Positions 10,134 to 19,703 of a DNA stretch of 64,000 nucleotides are shown here, piece after piece (the stretch's first letter is position 1; every line of letters begins with the position of its first letter). The DNA is from Bacteroidota bacterium. Its GTDB lineage: Bacteria > Bacteroidota > Bacteroidia > Bacteroidales > Lentimicrobiaceae. The notes beneath the pieces are model-generated. The model saw only the letters and a list, made by a program, of their open reading frames with translations. It was not told the origin of the DNA and did no database searches. Position numbers and translations under genes: made by a program. The DNA lies in NCBI GenBank assembly GCA_009773455.1, contig WSXU01000014.1, positions 68,078 through 132,077 of the forward strand, read 5' to 3'.

Positions 10134-10826
10134 ATGAAATTTATTGTAATTGGTCTTGGCAACTTTGGGTCGGCCCTTTCAGCCCGGCTTACATCGATGG
10201 GCCATGAAGTAATCGGCATCGACGGTAACAGGCAGAAGACCGAAATATTCAAGGATGTAATCACACAGACCATATGCCTTGACTGCACCAACGAGCAGGC
10301 ATTATCGACCCTTCCCCTGAAGGAATGTGATTATGCCATAGTAACAATCGGGGAGGACTTTGGCGCCTCAGTGATGACAACGGCTCTTTTAAAGCAGGCC
10401 GGAGTTAAAAAACTGGTTAGCCGTGCCATCAGTCCCTTGCATTACAAAGTCATTGAAACGCTTGGTGTTGATCTGATTCTTCAGCCTGAATATGAAGCGG
10501 CCTCCCGTTTTGCAGATAGTGTGCTGTTTTCAGGCGTCAGTAATTCATTTGATGTTACCGACGAGTACAAGATTATCGAAGCCCGGTTGCCTGACCGGTA
10601 CGATGGATTGACACTCAGCGAGGTTGACTTCACCGGGAGGCATTCGCTGCTGGTGCTGACAATCATCCGGAAGGAAGAAAGTAAATCGGTTTTCGGACAG
10701 GCTCAAAAAACAAGAAAATCCCTCGGACTTCCGGCTGCAAGCCAGAAATTGAAAAAAGACGATCAGATTGTTTTGTTCGGGAAATTGAAAGACATCGAAG
10801 GATTGCTGGATACAGACAGTGAATAA
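10134..10826 (+). CDS. TrkA/KtrA-family NAD-binding potassium uptake regulator
   Basis: KFIVIGLGNFGSALSARLTSMGHEVIGID (Rossmann), TrkA_C-like end; directly downstream of TrkH. Confidence 0.95.
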   Translation: MKFIVIGLGNFGSALSARLTSMGHEVIGIDGNRQKTEIFKDVITQTICLDCTNEQALSTLPLKECDYAIVTIGEDFGASVMTTALLKQAGVKKLVSRAISPLHYKVIETLGVDLILQPEYEAASRFADSVLFSGVSNSFDVTDEYKIIEARLPDRYDGLTLSEVDFTGRHSLLVLTIIRKEESKSVFGQAQKTRKSLGLPAASQKLKKDDQIVLFGKLKDIEGLLDTDSE

Positions 10827-10838
10827 GGGTTACAAAAA

Positions 10839-10875
10839 AAAGAAGGCTGCAGGGAATGCAGCCTTCTTTTTTTTT
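10839..10875. terminator. Bidirectional intrinsic terminator
   Basis: AGAAGGCTGCA (10841-10851) GGGAA TGCAGCCTTCT (10857-10867), flanked by A and T tracts; between convergent genes. Confidence 0.93.
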
Positions 10876-10889
10876 GAATCAGAAAAAGA

Positions 10890-13613
10890 TTACCTGATGC
10901 TTACCTTGCGGGTAATGGTACCCTCTTTGGTTGTAAGATTCAACAGATAAAGTCCTGAAGGCATTTCTGAAGTGCTGATGCGCATTTCATTTGAATTGCC
11001 GTTGGATTCATAAACCAGCTGTCCGGAGACATTATAGAGTTTTGCGCTGGTGATTTCAACACCTGATTTGATGTTCAGCATATCGGTGGCAGGGTTAGGA
11101 TACACTCTCAGGTTTTCAGCAGAAGGCTGATTTCCGGTTGATGTAATAAAGCTGACAGCAACATCGTCAATCATAAAGATGAATTTATCATTTGAAACAC
11201 ACTGTATGGCTACATAAACAGCTTGTCCCTGGTAGTCGGCGAGGTCGTATTCCACATAAGTCCATGCTGTTGCAGGGGCTTCGATAGGACCGGCGATCTG
11301 TGTAAAGCTTGAGGGGTTGTTGTCTGTTGTTGATACAAGAATGTTATATGATTCAAGTCCGTACTCAGCAGTGTACGATTTAACCCACATCGAAAGCATC
11401 GGGTATTCGCCAAGGGTAACCTGTGGTGAAATCATCCAGTCGTCGTTAACTGCCGGAGGAACTGATGCGAAACAGGCGCCAAGGCGATCGCCGCCGTGAG
11501 GAAGCATTCCTGTAACAGCCGGTTCGGTTGTCAGCGGGTTAAATGCGATATAAGCCATTGGTTCACCAGAATGAGGGAAGGTGATTCCGGTAAAGCCATA
11601 GGTGGCGCCACCGTCAAGGTCAACAGCTTCCCATGGGGTGAAAGTAAGGTCAAAGTCAGCCTGGGCTTCGAAATCGAGAACGATGCTGGTTTGGTTGCCA
11701 CCACCTGTAATTTCAATTTCAACCGGTCCGGCAGGAGTTGATTCACCATTGTCATAAACTGCAGTTACGAGGTAGCTGTATCCGCCGTTTGCAAGATCCA
11801 TATCATCATAGAAAGTATCGGTGATCTGGTTGGCAATCATGCCGCCATTGCGCCATACGTTGTAACCAAGCAGTTCACGTGAACCACGTGTACGGGCTGG
11901 AATAGGCTCTGCAGTAATGCCGGTAAATGATGTCCTGGCAGAATTGGCAATCCTGGTCTGAACAGGAGCATCTTTAGCAGGCACTGCGGTGAGTTCGCGA
12001 ATGGTACCATCGGTGTACTGAACAACAGCACGGATAAGATAAGCCTCGTTGTAAGCTGCCCAGCTGCTGGTTGACGGATCGTAATCCCATGACCGGCCGT
12101 TGTCGAGGTCAGCATCATAGGCAACATAGGTTGTGGCATTGATAGACCCGAAGCCTACTACAAAATCGCCGGATACCATGAGGTTGGCAGAAGTAACATC
12201 AATTTCGAGCCAATCCTGGTCAACGGCGGTGGCACCTACTGTATATAATTGCGTAGTAGTAGGAGTTCCTGCTACATCATCCCAGCCATAAACTTCAGCG
12301 TTGAATGAGTTGTCACCGGCATCAATAGAGGTGAGATATTTGAGAGAGAGAATCTGACAGGGACCCTGTGGCGACATATGTGTTGACATGGTGAAGCCTT
12401 CATAGCTATATGCACCGGTAAATACGCCATCATTGTCATAAATCAGTTCTTCGGTTGAACCTGTTCCTCCGCCCGGAGCATCCCAGGTAAGGTGTACGTC
12501 GTTTCCGCCTGTTACTGTTCCTTCAAGATTGGTAGGAGGAAGTGGTTCTTCAAGATTACCGTTGAATTTGAACATACCGCCTACAGTATTGCTTTCGTTG
12601 AAAGCACCACACCATCCGATGGAGCTGCTGATCCAGTCGGTAGCAAGGAACTGTGTACCTTCGGTATCAGGGAAAAATGACCAGGTGTGTCCGCCGTTGT
12701 AGCTATAGGCGATTCCGGTTGCACCTTCTGCAGCACCGGTGCATACCCAAGTGTCAGGGGTGCCGGGAACATAGGCATAATCGTTGGTCAGTACAGTTCC
12801 TGTAACCGAGATGTTTGCCCAGGTAATTCCACCGTCAAAGGTTTCTGACATGGCGCCGACTGTGCTAGCACCTTTGTCCATTGCAATACCATGAGTAGCA
12901 CTGGCAAACTCAACGTCAACAAAAGTTACCGGAAGGGAGGTTGTAGATACTTCCCAGGTCAAACCTTTGTCAGCTGACCTGAAAACCCGGCTTTTGTTCG
13001 TGCCGAACCAGATGTTGTCTCCAACAGCGGAACAATAACCAACAATTCCCCATTCACCTGAAAGTGGTGCAGGAATGTTGGCAGCAGGAACAACGGTCCA
13101 GGTTGTGCCACCATTCGTAGTTGTATACATTTCGAAATCTCCGTTGATGGGGTCACCCTGGCACCAGCCGGTGTTGGCATCGAAAAAGTGAACACAATTC
13201 GGGAAAGAAGCTGCATTGCTGAACAAAGCTGTTGTTTGCCTTGTCCAGGAGGTTCCTCCATTGGTTGTCGCATAAATACCCTGAGGTAGTGCACCGGTTT
13301 GTTTGTACATGGGCACATAGGCTGTATTGCCATCAGTGGCAAAAATCATCCCTGGCTCAAGTCCGGCTGTATTGTTAATGACACCGGGAGTCCAGAGATC
13401 GCCTCCGTTTACTGTCCTTGTGAACTCCTGAATATAGGCACCTGTTCCACTGCCATCATAAGCAGTAGCCCAGACAATCTGATCAGAAACAGCATGCATA
13501 AATTTAATACCACGAGAAACTTCGGTAAATCCGGAGGCTTGTGGCAACCATTGCGCCATGCTGCTGAATGAAATAGCCACGAAGGCCAGAAGAGTAAAGA
13601 ACTTTTTCATCAT
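10890..13613 (-). CDS. Secreted sialidase/YCF48-like repeat + Fn3 + cleaved-adhesin-like protein with T9SS sorting domain
   Basis: Likely start MMKKFFTLLAFVAISFSSMAQ at 13613 (ORF runs to 13724); C-term RVYPNPATDMLNIKSG...SGLYLLNLTTKEGTITRKVSIR. Confidence 0.85.
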   Translation of the reverse strand: MMKKFFTLLAFVAISFSSMAQWLPQASGFTEVSRGIKFMHAVSDQIVWATAYDGSGTGAYIQEFTRTVNGGDLWTPGVINNTAGLEPGMIFATDGNTAYVPMYKQTGALPQGIYATTNGGTSWTRQTTALFSNAASFPNCVHFFDANTGWCQGDPINGDFEMYTTTNGGTTWTVVPAANIPAPLSGEWGIVGYCSAVGDNIWFGTNKSRVFRSADKGLTWEVSTTSLPVTFVDVEFASATHGIAMDKGASTVGAMSETFDGGITWANISVTGTVLTNDYAYVPGTPDTWVCTGAAEGATGIAYSYNGGHTWSFFPDTEGTQFLATDWISSSIGWCGAFNESNTVGGMFKFNGNLEEPLPPTNLEGTVTGGNDVHLTWDAPGGGTGSTEELIYDNDGVFTGAYSYEGFTMSTHMSPQGPCQILSLKYLTSIDAGDNSFNAEVYGWDDVAGTPTTTQLYTVGATAVDQDWLEIDVTSANLMVSGDFVVGFGSINATTYVAYDADLDNGRSWDYDPSTSSWAAYNEAYLIRAVVQYTDGTIRELTAVPAKDAPVQTRIANSARTSFTGITAEPIPARTRGSRELLGYNVWRNGGMIANQITDTFYDDMDLANGGYSYLVTAVYDNGESTPAGPVEIEITGGGNQTSIVLDFEAQADFDLTFTPWEAVDLDGGATYGFTGITFPHSGEPMAYIAFNPLTTEPAVTGMLPHGGDRLGACFASVPPAVNDDWMISPQVTLGEYPMLSMWVKSYTAEYGLESYNILVSTTDNNPSSFTQIAGPIEAPATAWTYVEYDLADYQGQAVYVAIQCVSNDKFIFMIDDVAVSFITSTGNQPSAENLRVYPNPATDMLNIKSGVEITSAKLYNVSGQLVYESNGNSNEMRISTSEMPSGLYLLNLTTKEGTITRKVSIR

Positions 13614-13843
13614 AGTTATTTTTTGGTTTGACATTTGGTTCAAGTACCTGCAAATATATCCAAAACAAATATAGTGAAGACGTTTTTTTAATAATTCTTG
13701 AGTAAAAAGTGATGCGTTTGACATTACACATATTAATTCATTGATTAAAGAAATAATAAGGCATCAGGATGATAATTTGGATTTTGTGCTGAGGGGAAGA
13801 GCATTCCCTATATTCATTTGTGTGAGTCAGTGCCATAAATTCT

Positions 13844-13851
13844 TACTTTTG
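13844..13851 (+). promoter_or_regulatory. Bacteroidota-type -10 (TAnnTTTG) upstream of ffh
   Basis: TACTTTTG 34 bp upstream of the ATG; no well-spaced -33 seen. Confidence 0.45.
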
Positions 13852-13884
13852 CACCGCTGAAATCAAATCGCGGGATACATCATT

Positions 13885-15237
13885 ATGTTTGAAAATTTAA
13901 GTGAAAAGCTCGAAAGGGCATTTAAAACCCTGAAAGGTCAGGGTCATATTACAGAGATCAATGTAGCTGAAACACTGAAAGATGTCCGGAAGGCACTTCT
14001 GGATGCCGACGTTAGTTATAAAGTTGCCAAGCAATTTACCGACCTTGTGAAGGAAAAAGCACTGGGTCAACAGGTGCTGACATCGGTTTCACCCGGGCAA
14101 CTGATGGTGAAGATAGTTCATGATGAGCTGGCTGAACTGATGGGAGGAAGCCAGGCTGATATCAACCTGAAAGGATCACCAGCTGTAATCCTGATAGCCG
14201 GATTGCAGGGATCCGGAAAAACAACTTTTTCCGCCAAACTTGCCAATTATCTGCATACTAAAAAAGGGAGCAAACCATTGCTGGTTGCCGGTGACGTATA
14301 TCGTCCCGCTGCTATTGAACAGTTAAAGGTGCTTGGCGAACAGATTGGTGTTCAGGTTTTTACCATTGATGACAATAAAAATCCTATTGAGATTGCCCGT
14401 AAAGCCATTGCTCATGCCAGGGAATATGCATACAGCCCTGTGATCATCGATACAGCCGGTCGCCTGGCTGTTGATGAGCAGATGATGAATGAGATTGCTG
14501 CCGTAAAACAGGCAGTTAACCCTCAGGAAATTCTGTTTGTAGTTGACTCCATGACTGGTCAGGATGCTGTAAACACAGCCAAGGCATTTAACGACAGGCT
14601 TGATTATGATGGCGTGGTGCTCACCAAACTTGATGGTGACACCCGTGGTGGTGCCGCCCTCACCATCCGCTCGGTTGTTGACAAGCCGGTAAAATTTGTC
14701 GGGTTGGGTGAAAAGATGGATGCTATTGATGTGTTCTACCCTTCACGTATGGCCGACAGGATCCTCGGGATGGGTGACATCGTTTCACTGGTAGAACGGG
14801 CACAGGAGCAGTTTGACGAAGAGGAAGCCAAAAAACTTCAGCAGAAACTGGCCAAAGATCAGTTCAACTTCAACGACTTTATCAGCCAGGTGAAGCAGAT
14901 CAAAAAAATGGGTAATGTTAAGGACCTTCTCGGAATGATTCCCGGTATGGGTAAGGCATTGAAAGGTGTTGACATTGACGAGAACGCTTTTAAAGGGATC
15001 GAAGCCATCATATCCTCGATGACACCTGAAGAAAGGGAAACCCCTGCACTGCTCAACGGCAGCCGGAGAAAACGCATCGCCATGGGCAGCGGGACCGATA
15101 TAGCTGAAGTGAATCGCCTGATCAAACAGTTTGAAGACACACGGAAGATGATGAAAATGATCTCAGGCGGTGGAGGGAAAAACGCTCTGCATGCGATGAG
15201 GAATATGAATAAAATGTCATCCGGACGTAAACGTTAA
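13885..15237 (+). CDS. ffh: Signal recognition particle protein
   Basis: AGLQGSGKTTFSAKLA; DTAGRLAVDEQMMNE; TKLDGDTRGGAALTIR; Met-rich M domain. Confidence 0.98.
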   Translation: MFENLSEKLERAFKTLKGQGHITEINVAETLKDVRKALLDADVSYKVAKQFTDLVKEKALGQQVLTSVSPGQLMVKIVHDELAELMGGSQADINLKGSPAVILIAGLQGSGKTTFSAKLANYLHTKKGSKPLLVAGDVYRPAAIEQLKVLGEQIGVQVFTIDDNKNPIEIARKAIAHAREYAYSPVIIDTAGRLAVDEQMMNEIAAVKQAVNPQEILFVVDSMTGQDAVNTAKAFNDRLDYDGVVLTKLDGDTRGGAALTIRSVVDKPVKFVGLGEKMDAIDVFYPSRMADRILGMGDIVSLVERAQEQFDEEEAKKLQQKLAKDQFNFNDFISQVKQIKKMGNVKDLLGMIPGMGKALKGVDIDENAFKGIEAIISSMTPEERETPALLNGSRRKRIAMGSGTDIAEVNRLIKQFEDTRKMMKMISGGGGKNALHAMRNMNKMSSGRKR

Positions 15238-15257
15238 TACTATTATTTGCCTGTTAT

Positions 15258-16136
15258 ATGGAGCTGATCGACGGAAAAAAAATCGGAGAAGAGATTAAAA
15301 AGGAGATTGCTGCAAAGGTAGCTTCTATTATTGATGCTGGCGGAGAACCACCCCACCTGGTTGCGGTGCTTGTTGGCGAAGATGCCGCAAGTCAGACTTA
15401 TATTGCCAGCAAGGAGCGTGCATGCAAGGCTGTCGGATTTACCTCGAGTGTCTACAGGTATGATTCAGATATGACCGAAAAGCAGCTGCTTGATGTGGTC
15501 GATTTCCTGAACAACGACCCGGAAGTAAATGGTTTCATCGTGCAGTTGCCACTGCCTGCGCATATTGATGCCAGCAGGATTCTTGAGCGCATTCATCCTG
15601 AAAAGGATGTAGATGGCTTTCATCCGCTGAATATCGGAAGGCTTGTTCTGGGACTTCCATCTTACCTGCCGGCTACCCCGGCCGGAATTATGCTGTTGCT
15701 TGAGCGTGCCGGCATCGCCACAGAAGGCAGGCATTGCGTGGTTCTGGGACGGAGTAATATTGTCGGTACACCCATCAGCCTGCTGATGTCAAGAAAGGCA
15801 AATCCTGGCAACAGTACGGTAACACTTTGTCACAGCAAGACTGAAAACCTTGCTGAGATTACCCGTCAGGCCGATATACTTATCGCAGCCATCGGACATC
15901 CGGGGTTTGTTAAAGAGGATATGGTGAAAGCAGGAGCGGTAGTCATCGATGTGGGCATTCACAGGATTCCTGACGACAGTGAAAAGGGTTACTATATCAC
16001 AGGGGATGTCGACTTCGAAAAAGTTGCGCCGAAATGCAGCTACATTACACCGGTTCCCGGTGGTGTCGGCCTGATGACCATCATCAGCCTGTTGCTAAAC
16101 ACTTTTAAAGCCTATAATCACGAAATTTATCCTTAA
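15258..16136 (+). CDS. folD: Bifunctional methylenetetrahydrofolate dehydrogenase/cyclohydrolase
   Basis: GFIVQLPLPAHID; PEKDVDGFHPLNIGRL; VLGRSNIVGTPISLLM; ITPVPGGVGLMTI. Confidence 0.98.
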   Translation: MELIDGKKIGEEIKKEIAAKVASIIDAGGEPPHLVAVLVGEDAASQTYIASKERACKAVGFTSSVYRYDSDMTEKQLLDVVDFLNNDPEVNGFIVQLPLPAHIDASRILERIHPEKDVDGFHPLNIGRLVLGLPSYLPATPAGIMLLLERAGIATEGRHCVVLGRSNIVGTPISLLMSRKANPGNSTVTLCHSKTENLAEITRQADILIAAIGHPGFVKEDMVKAGAVVIDVGIHRIPDDSEKGYYITGDVDFEKVAPKCSYITPVPGGVGLMTIISLLLNTFKAYNHEIYP

Positions 16137-16212
16137 TCAGTCAACAAGGGCTGCCGATTTCTGTTTTAATTCTGATGCATTGGTTTTCCTATCCAGTCAG
16201 AAAACTCTTTAT

Positions 16213-17460
16213 ATGAAGCTGAGACCTGTTCTTCTTCTGATTATTCCTTTTTTATTTTCATTAAGCCTCAATGGTCAGACAACCGGCTGCACCGATCCCC
16301 AGGCCCTCAACTATAATCCGGAAGCGACCATCAATGACGGCTCCTGTGTTTATCTGGCCACCAGTACCACGCCTGTAATGGTTTCACGCTCCCTGCCCCA
16401 GGAGGTTATGGAGACTTCAGGCCTTATTTGCTGGAATGGCGGATTGTGGACGCACAACGACAGTGGAAACCAGGCCATGCTTTATAAAATCGATACGATT
16501 ACAGGCCTGATACTGCAAACCATTACTTTAACCGGGGCAGAGAATACCGATTGGGAGGACATTGCCCAGGATGATGAACATATATATATCGGTGATTTTG
16601 GTAATAATTTCGGGAACCGCACCGACCTGAAGATATATATAACGGAGAAATCATCCTTCCCGCTTGAAGGTAACGGAAATGTCCCGGCAGAAATTATTAA
16701 TTTCAGTTATGGCGATCAGCCTTCATTTGAAATTGCAAACCGTAGTAATGATTACGATTGTGAATCGCTGATTGCGTATGGTGACAGCCTTTATATTTTT
16801 ACAAAGAACTGGGTGAATGAACAAACCCGGTTGTATGGAATGCCTGAAGTGCCCGGAAACTATGTGTTGTTTCCATTGGGATCAATGAATTCTGAAGGGC
16901 TGATAACCGGTGCCGATGTTATTGCCGGTGGCACAGAAGTGATTCTTTGCGGTTATAAAAACTACAACCCTTTCATCTGGTTGTTGTTTGATTTCGGGGG
17001 AAGTGACTTTTTCAGCGGAAACAAACGCCGTATCGAATTTTCAGGGATGCTTGGAACTCAGACTGAGGGTACTTCTTATACTTTTGGCAGGAATGTCTAT
17101 ATTTCATCCGAAAAAACAACCGTGATTCCGGCCAGACTTTTCAGGCTAAATACTTCACCATGGACCATCACCGTTCCTACCGGGAGTGAGGGTAACCATA
17201 AGCAGAACAGGGAGCTAAAGATGTATCCGAATCCCAACGACGGTAATTTTCGTCTTGAGTTGGGGCAGGGCTTTAAACCTGACGATTACAGGGCGGTGAT
17301 CATCAACAGCGCTGGAGCTACTGTCATGAAGGATTGTTCAGTTGATTTGTCAGGAGGCAATGCAAGCATCAGTCTTCCTGAACTGGAAGCTGGTTTGTAT
17401 CTTTTGAAAGTATACAGCAATGAGGTAATACTGACCGGCAGGCTTATCGTCGGGCTTTAG
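16213..17460 (+). CDS. Secreted protein with T9SS sorting domain and N-terminal CTDPxALNYNPxAT...DGSCVY module
   Basis: Signal peptide MKLRPVLLLIIPFLFSLSLNGQ; C-term MYPNPNDGNFRLELG...AGLYLLKVYSNEVILTGRLIVGL. Confidence 0.8.
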   Translation: MKLRPVLLLIIPFLFSLSLNGQTTGCTDPQALNYNPEATINDGSCVYLATSTTPVMVSRSLPQEVMETSGLICWNGGLWTHNDSGNQAMLYKIDTITGLILQTITLTGAENTDWEDIAQDDEHIYIGDFGNNFGNRTDLKIYITEKSSFPLEGNGNVPAEIINFSYGDQPSFEIANRSNDYDCESLIAYGDSLYIFTKNWVNEQTRLYGMPEVPGNYVLFPLGSMNSEGLITGADVIAGGTEVILCGYKNYNPFIWLLFDFGGSDFFSGNKRRIEFSGMLGTQTEGTSYTFGRNVYISSEKTTVIPARLFRLNTSPWTITVPTGSEGNHKQNRELKMYPNPNDGNFRLELGQGFKPDDYRAVIINSAGATVMKDCSVDLSGGNASISLPELEAGLYLLKVYSNEVILTGRLIVGL

Positions 17461-17556
17461 TTTGTCTGTTTCTCATTAATTAAGCTAATGGTGCCTCAGT
17501 AAACTGCCAGAGACTGTTACTGAAATAAGCACACGGAAAAAGCGTTTAAATTTATA

Positions 17557-19500
17557 TTGGTTTTTATTCAAAGGAATACCCGGATCATGATGAACCGAAT
17601 TTTATTTTTTTTCTTTCTGATTCTGATCCCGGCCTGGCTCTCTGCACAGTATAAGGGTGAAACAAGGGAAGGCAGACATCATGCCAAGGCGCTTGCCTTT
17701 TACAATGCTTCTGATTACAAACAGGCCCTCGGTGAGGTTGAAAAAGCACTGAAAATAAACCCTGATTACATTGAATCATGGTTGCTGGCCGGTGATATCT
17801 ATTCCCTCAGGGGACAAAAAGCAGAAGCCATCCGATGCTACTCAAAAGCTGTTACCATTGATCACAATTTCTTTCCCCCTGCGGTGTATATACTGGCCAA
17901 TCTGCAGTTTGAAGAAAGGCTTTATGGTGATTGCATCAGGAACTATGAATGGTATCTTCAATTTCCTAAAGCCAGGCAGGCTGAGAAGAACAAATGCCTG
18001 AAAAATCTGGAGATTGCGCGTTTCAGGAAAACGGCCATGGAACATCCTGTTTCAGTTCATCCCGTCAACCTGGGTGAAGGGATAAACAGTGCAGGTTATG
18101 AATTTGTAAATTATATCAGTCCGGATGCATCAAAGCTTTTTTTCACGCGGAGAATGACCAGCGGAAGCAATCGGGATGAGAACTTTTTTGTGGCTGACCG
18201 GCTGAATGACACAGCATGGCAATCAGCTTATGAACTGGGCCCTCCGGTAAATACCTCAGGAGATGAAGGGGCGTTATGCATTTCGCCTGACGGGCAGTTT
18301 CTTTTTTATTCTGCCTGCAACAGGCAGGATGGTTATGGCAGTTGCGATCTTTTTGTTTCCCGAAAGGAGGGCGATCGCTGGGGAATTCCTCAGAATCTGG
18401 GCCCGGCAGTCAATAGTACAGACTGGGAGTCGCAACCGAGTTTTGCTCCCGATGGCCGTACACTTTACTTTATCAGCAACCGGCCGGGTGGCCTTGGTAA
18501 CAGCGATATCTGGATCAGCCGTTTGGATGATGCAGGCAACTGGTCGGTGCCCGAGAATCCGGGAAGCCCTGTAAACACGTCTGAATCAGAACGTGGTCCC
18601 TTTATCCACCCGGATGGACAAACACTTTATTTCTCTTCGAAAGGTCATCCGGGCATGGGAGAAGGAGATATCTTTTTCAGTAAACTCGGCCAGGATAATA
18701 AGTGGTCAGAGCCGGCAAACCTGGGCTACCCCCTGAATACTGAAGCCGATGAAGTAACCTTTATTGTTGACAATGAAGGTAAATATGCCTATTACTCTTC
18801 AGCTGCCGGTGAGGGATACGGGCTTCAGGATATTTACAGGGTTAATTTACCACAGGAGGCCAGGCCATTACCGGTGACATATATGAAGGGTGTTGTCTCC
18901 GACAGCCTGAGTGGAAAGCTGCTTGCCGCAACTTTTACTCTCACAGGCCTGGAGCAGGGCAACCTGATGGTAAAATCATATTCTGATGCGGTTACGGGTT
19001 CGTTCCTGGTATGTATTCCCGCCGGCAGGCAGTATGCCCTTTCTGTAGAAAAACAGGGTTATCTGTTTTATTCGGTTCATTTTGGAACAGACAGTGTTGC
19101 CGGCATCCGTGAACCCTACCTGAAGAATGTACTTTTAAAACCCATCAGGGAAGGAGAATCGGTGGTACTCCGTAATATCTTTTTCGAAACCGACAGTTCC
19201 CGGTTGTTGCCTGAATCGGAATCAGAACTGGGCAAACTGTTTGATCTGATGAAGCGAAATCCCGGGCTAAAGATTGAGATCAGCGGACATACCGATAATT
19301 CGGGCGGTGAAGCATACAATCAGGTATTATCAGAGAAAAGGGCAGGAGCAGTATTCCTGTATCTGACCCGAAAGGGCATTTCTCCGCAAAGGATAACCTA
19401 TAAAGGATATGGCGCTTCAAAACCGGTTGCGGATAATTCAACCGTGGAAGGCCGTTCGCTGAACCGGAGAACGGAATTCAGTGTTACCGGACTCAAATAA
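17557..19500 (+). CDS. TPR + PD40/WD40-like beta-propeller + carboxypeptidase-regulatory-like + OmpA C-terminal domain protein (PorE-like architecture)
   Basis: TPR (YIESWLLAGDIYSLRGQKAEAIRCYSKAV), repeated SPDGQFLFYSACNRQDGYGSCDLFVSRK, and OmpA motif IEISGHTDNSGGEAYNQVLSEKRAGAVFLYL. Confidence 0.88.
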   Translation: MVFIQRNTRIMMNRILFFFFLILIPAWLSAQYKGETREGRHHAKALAFYNASDYKQALGEVEKALKINPDYIESWLLAGDIYSLRGQKAEAIRCYSKAVTIDHNFFPPAVYILANLQFEERLYGDCIRNYEWYLQFPKARQAEKNKCLKNLEIARFRKTAMEHPVSVHPVNLGEGINSAGYEFVNYISPDASKLFFTRRMTSGSNRDENFFVADRLNDTAWQSAYELGPPVNTSGDEGALCISPDGQFLFYSACNRQDGYGSCDLFVSRKEGDRWGIPQNLGPAVNSTDWESQPSFAPDGRTLYFISNRPGGLGNSDIWISRLDDAGNWSVPENPGSPVNTSESERGPFIHPDGQTLYFSSKGHPGMGEGDIFFSKLGQDNKWSEPANLGYPLNTEADEVTFIVDNEGKYAYYSSAAGEGYGLQDIYRVNLPQEARPLPVTYMKGVVSDSLSGKLLAATFTLTGLEQGNLMVKSYSDAVTGSFLVCIPAGRQYALSVEKQGYLFYSVHFGTDSVAGIREPYLKNVLLKPIREGESVVLRNIFFETDSSRLLPESESELGKLFDLMKRNPGLKIEISGHTDNSGGEAYNQVLSEKRAGAVFLYLTRKGISPQRITYKGYGASKPVADNSTVEGRSLNRRTEFSVTGLK

Positions 19501-19672
19501 TCCAGTTTAGAAAACTCAGAACGAAATTCTGATTCTGAACCCAATTTGCCTTAAAAATATCTGCTTTTCCCTGATTTCCGGCAAAAATTGCTGCCTGTTT
19601 CCGCTTTCTGTGCAGGTCGTAAAAACATCATTAACAATTCTGCCATACCCCGGTCATTTCATATCATAATGC

Positions 19673-19680
19673 TACCTTTG
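19673..19680 (+). promoter_or_regulatory. -10-like TAnnTTTG
   Basis: TACCTTTG 24 bp upstream of the 19704 ATG. Confidence 0.4.
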
Positions 19681-19703
19681 CACCTTTAGCTTTTATACCG
19701 GTT

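Noticed and set aside
13676-13884. Possible 4.5S/SRP RNA or riboswitch upstream of ffh
   Set aside because: No convincing SRP Alu/S-domain or riboswitch core could be recognised by eye; only a -10-like element is supported.
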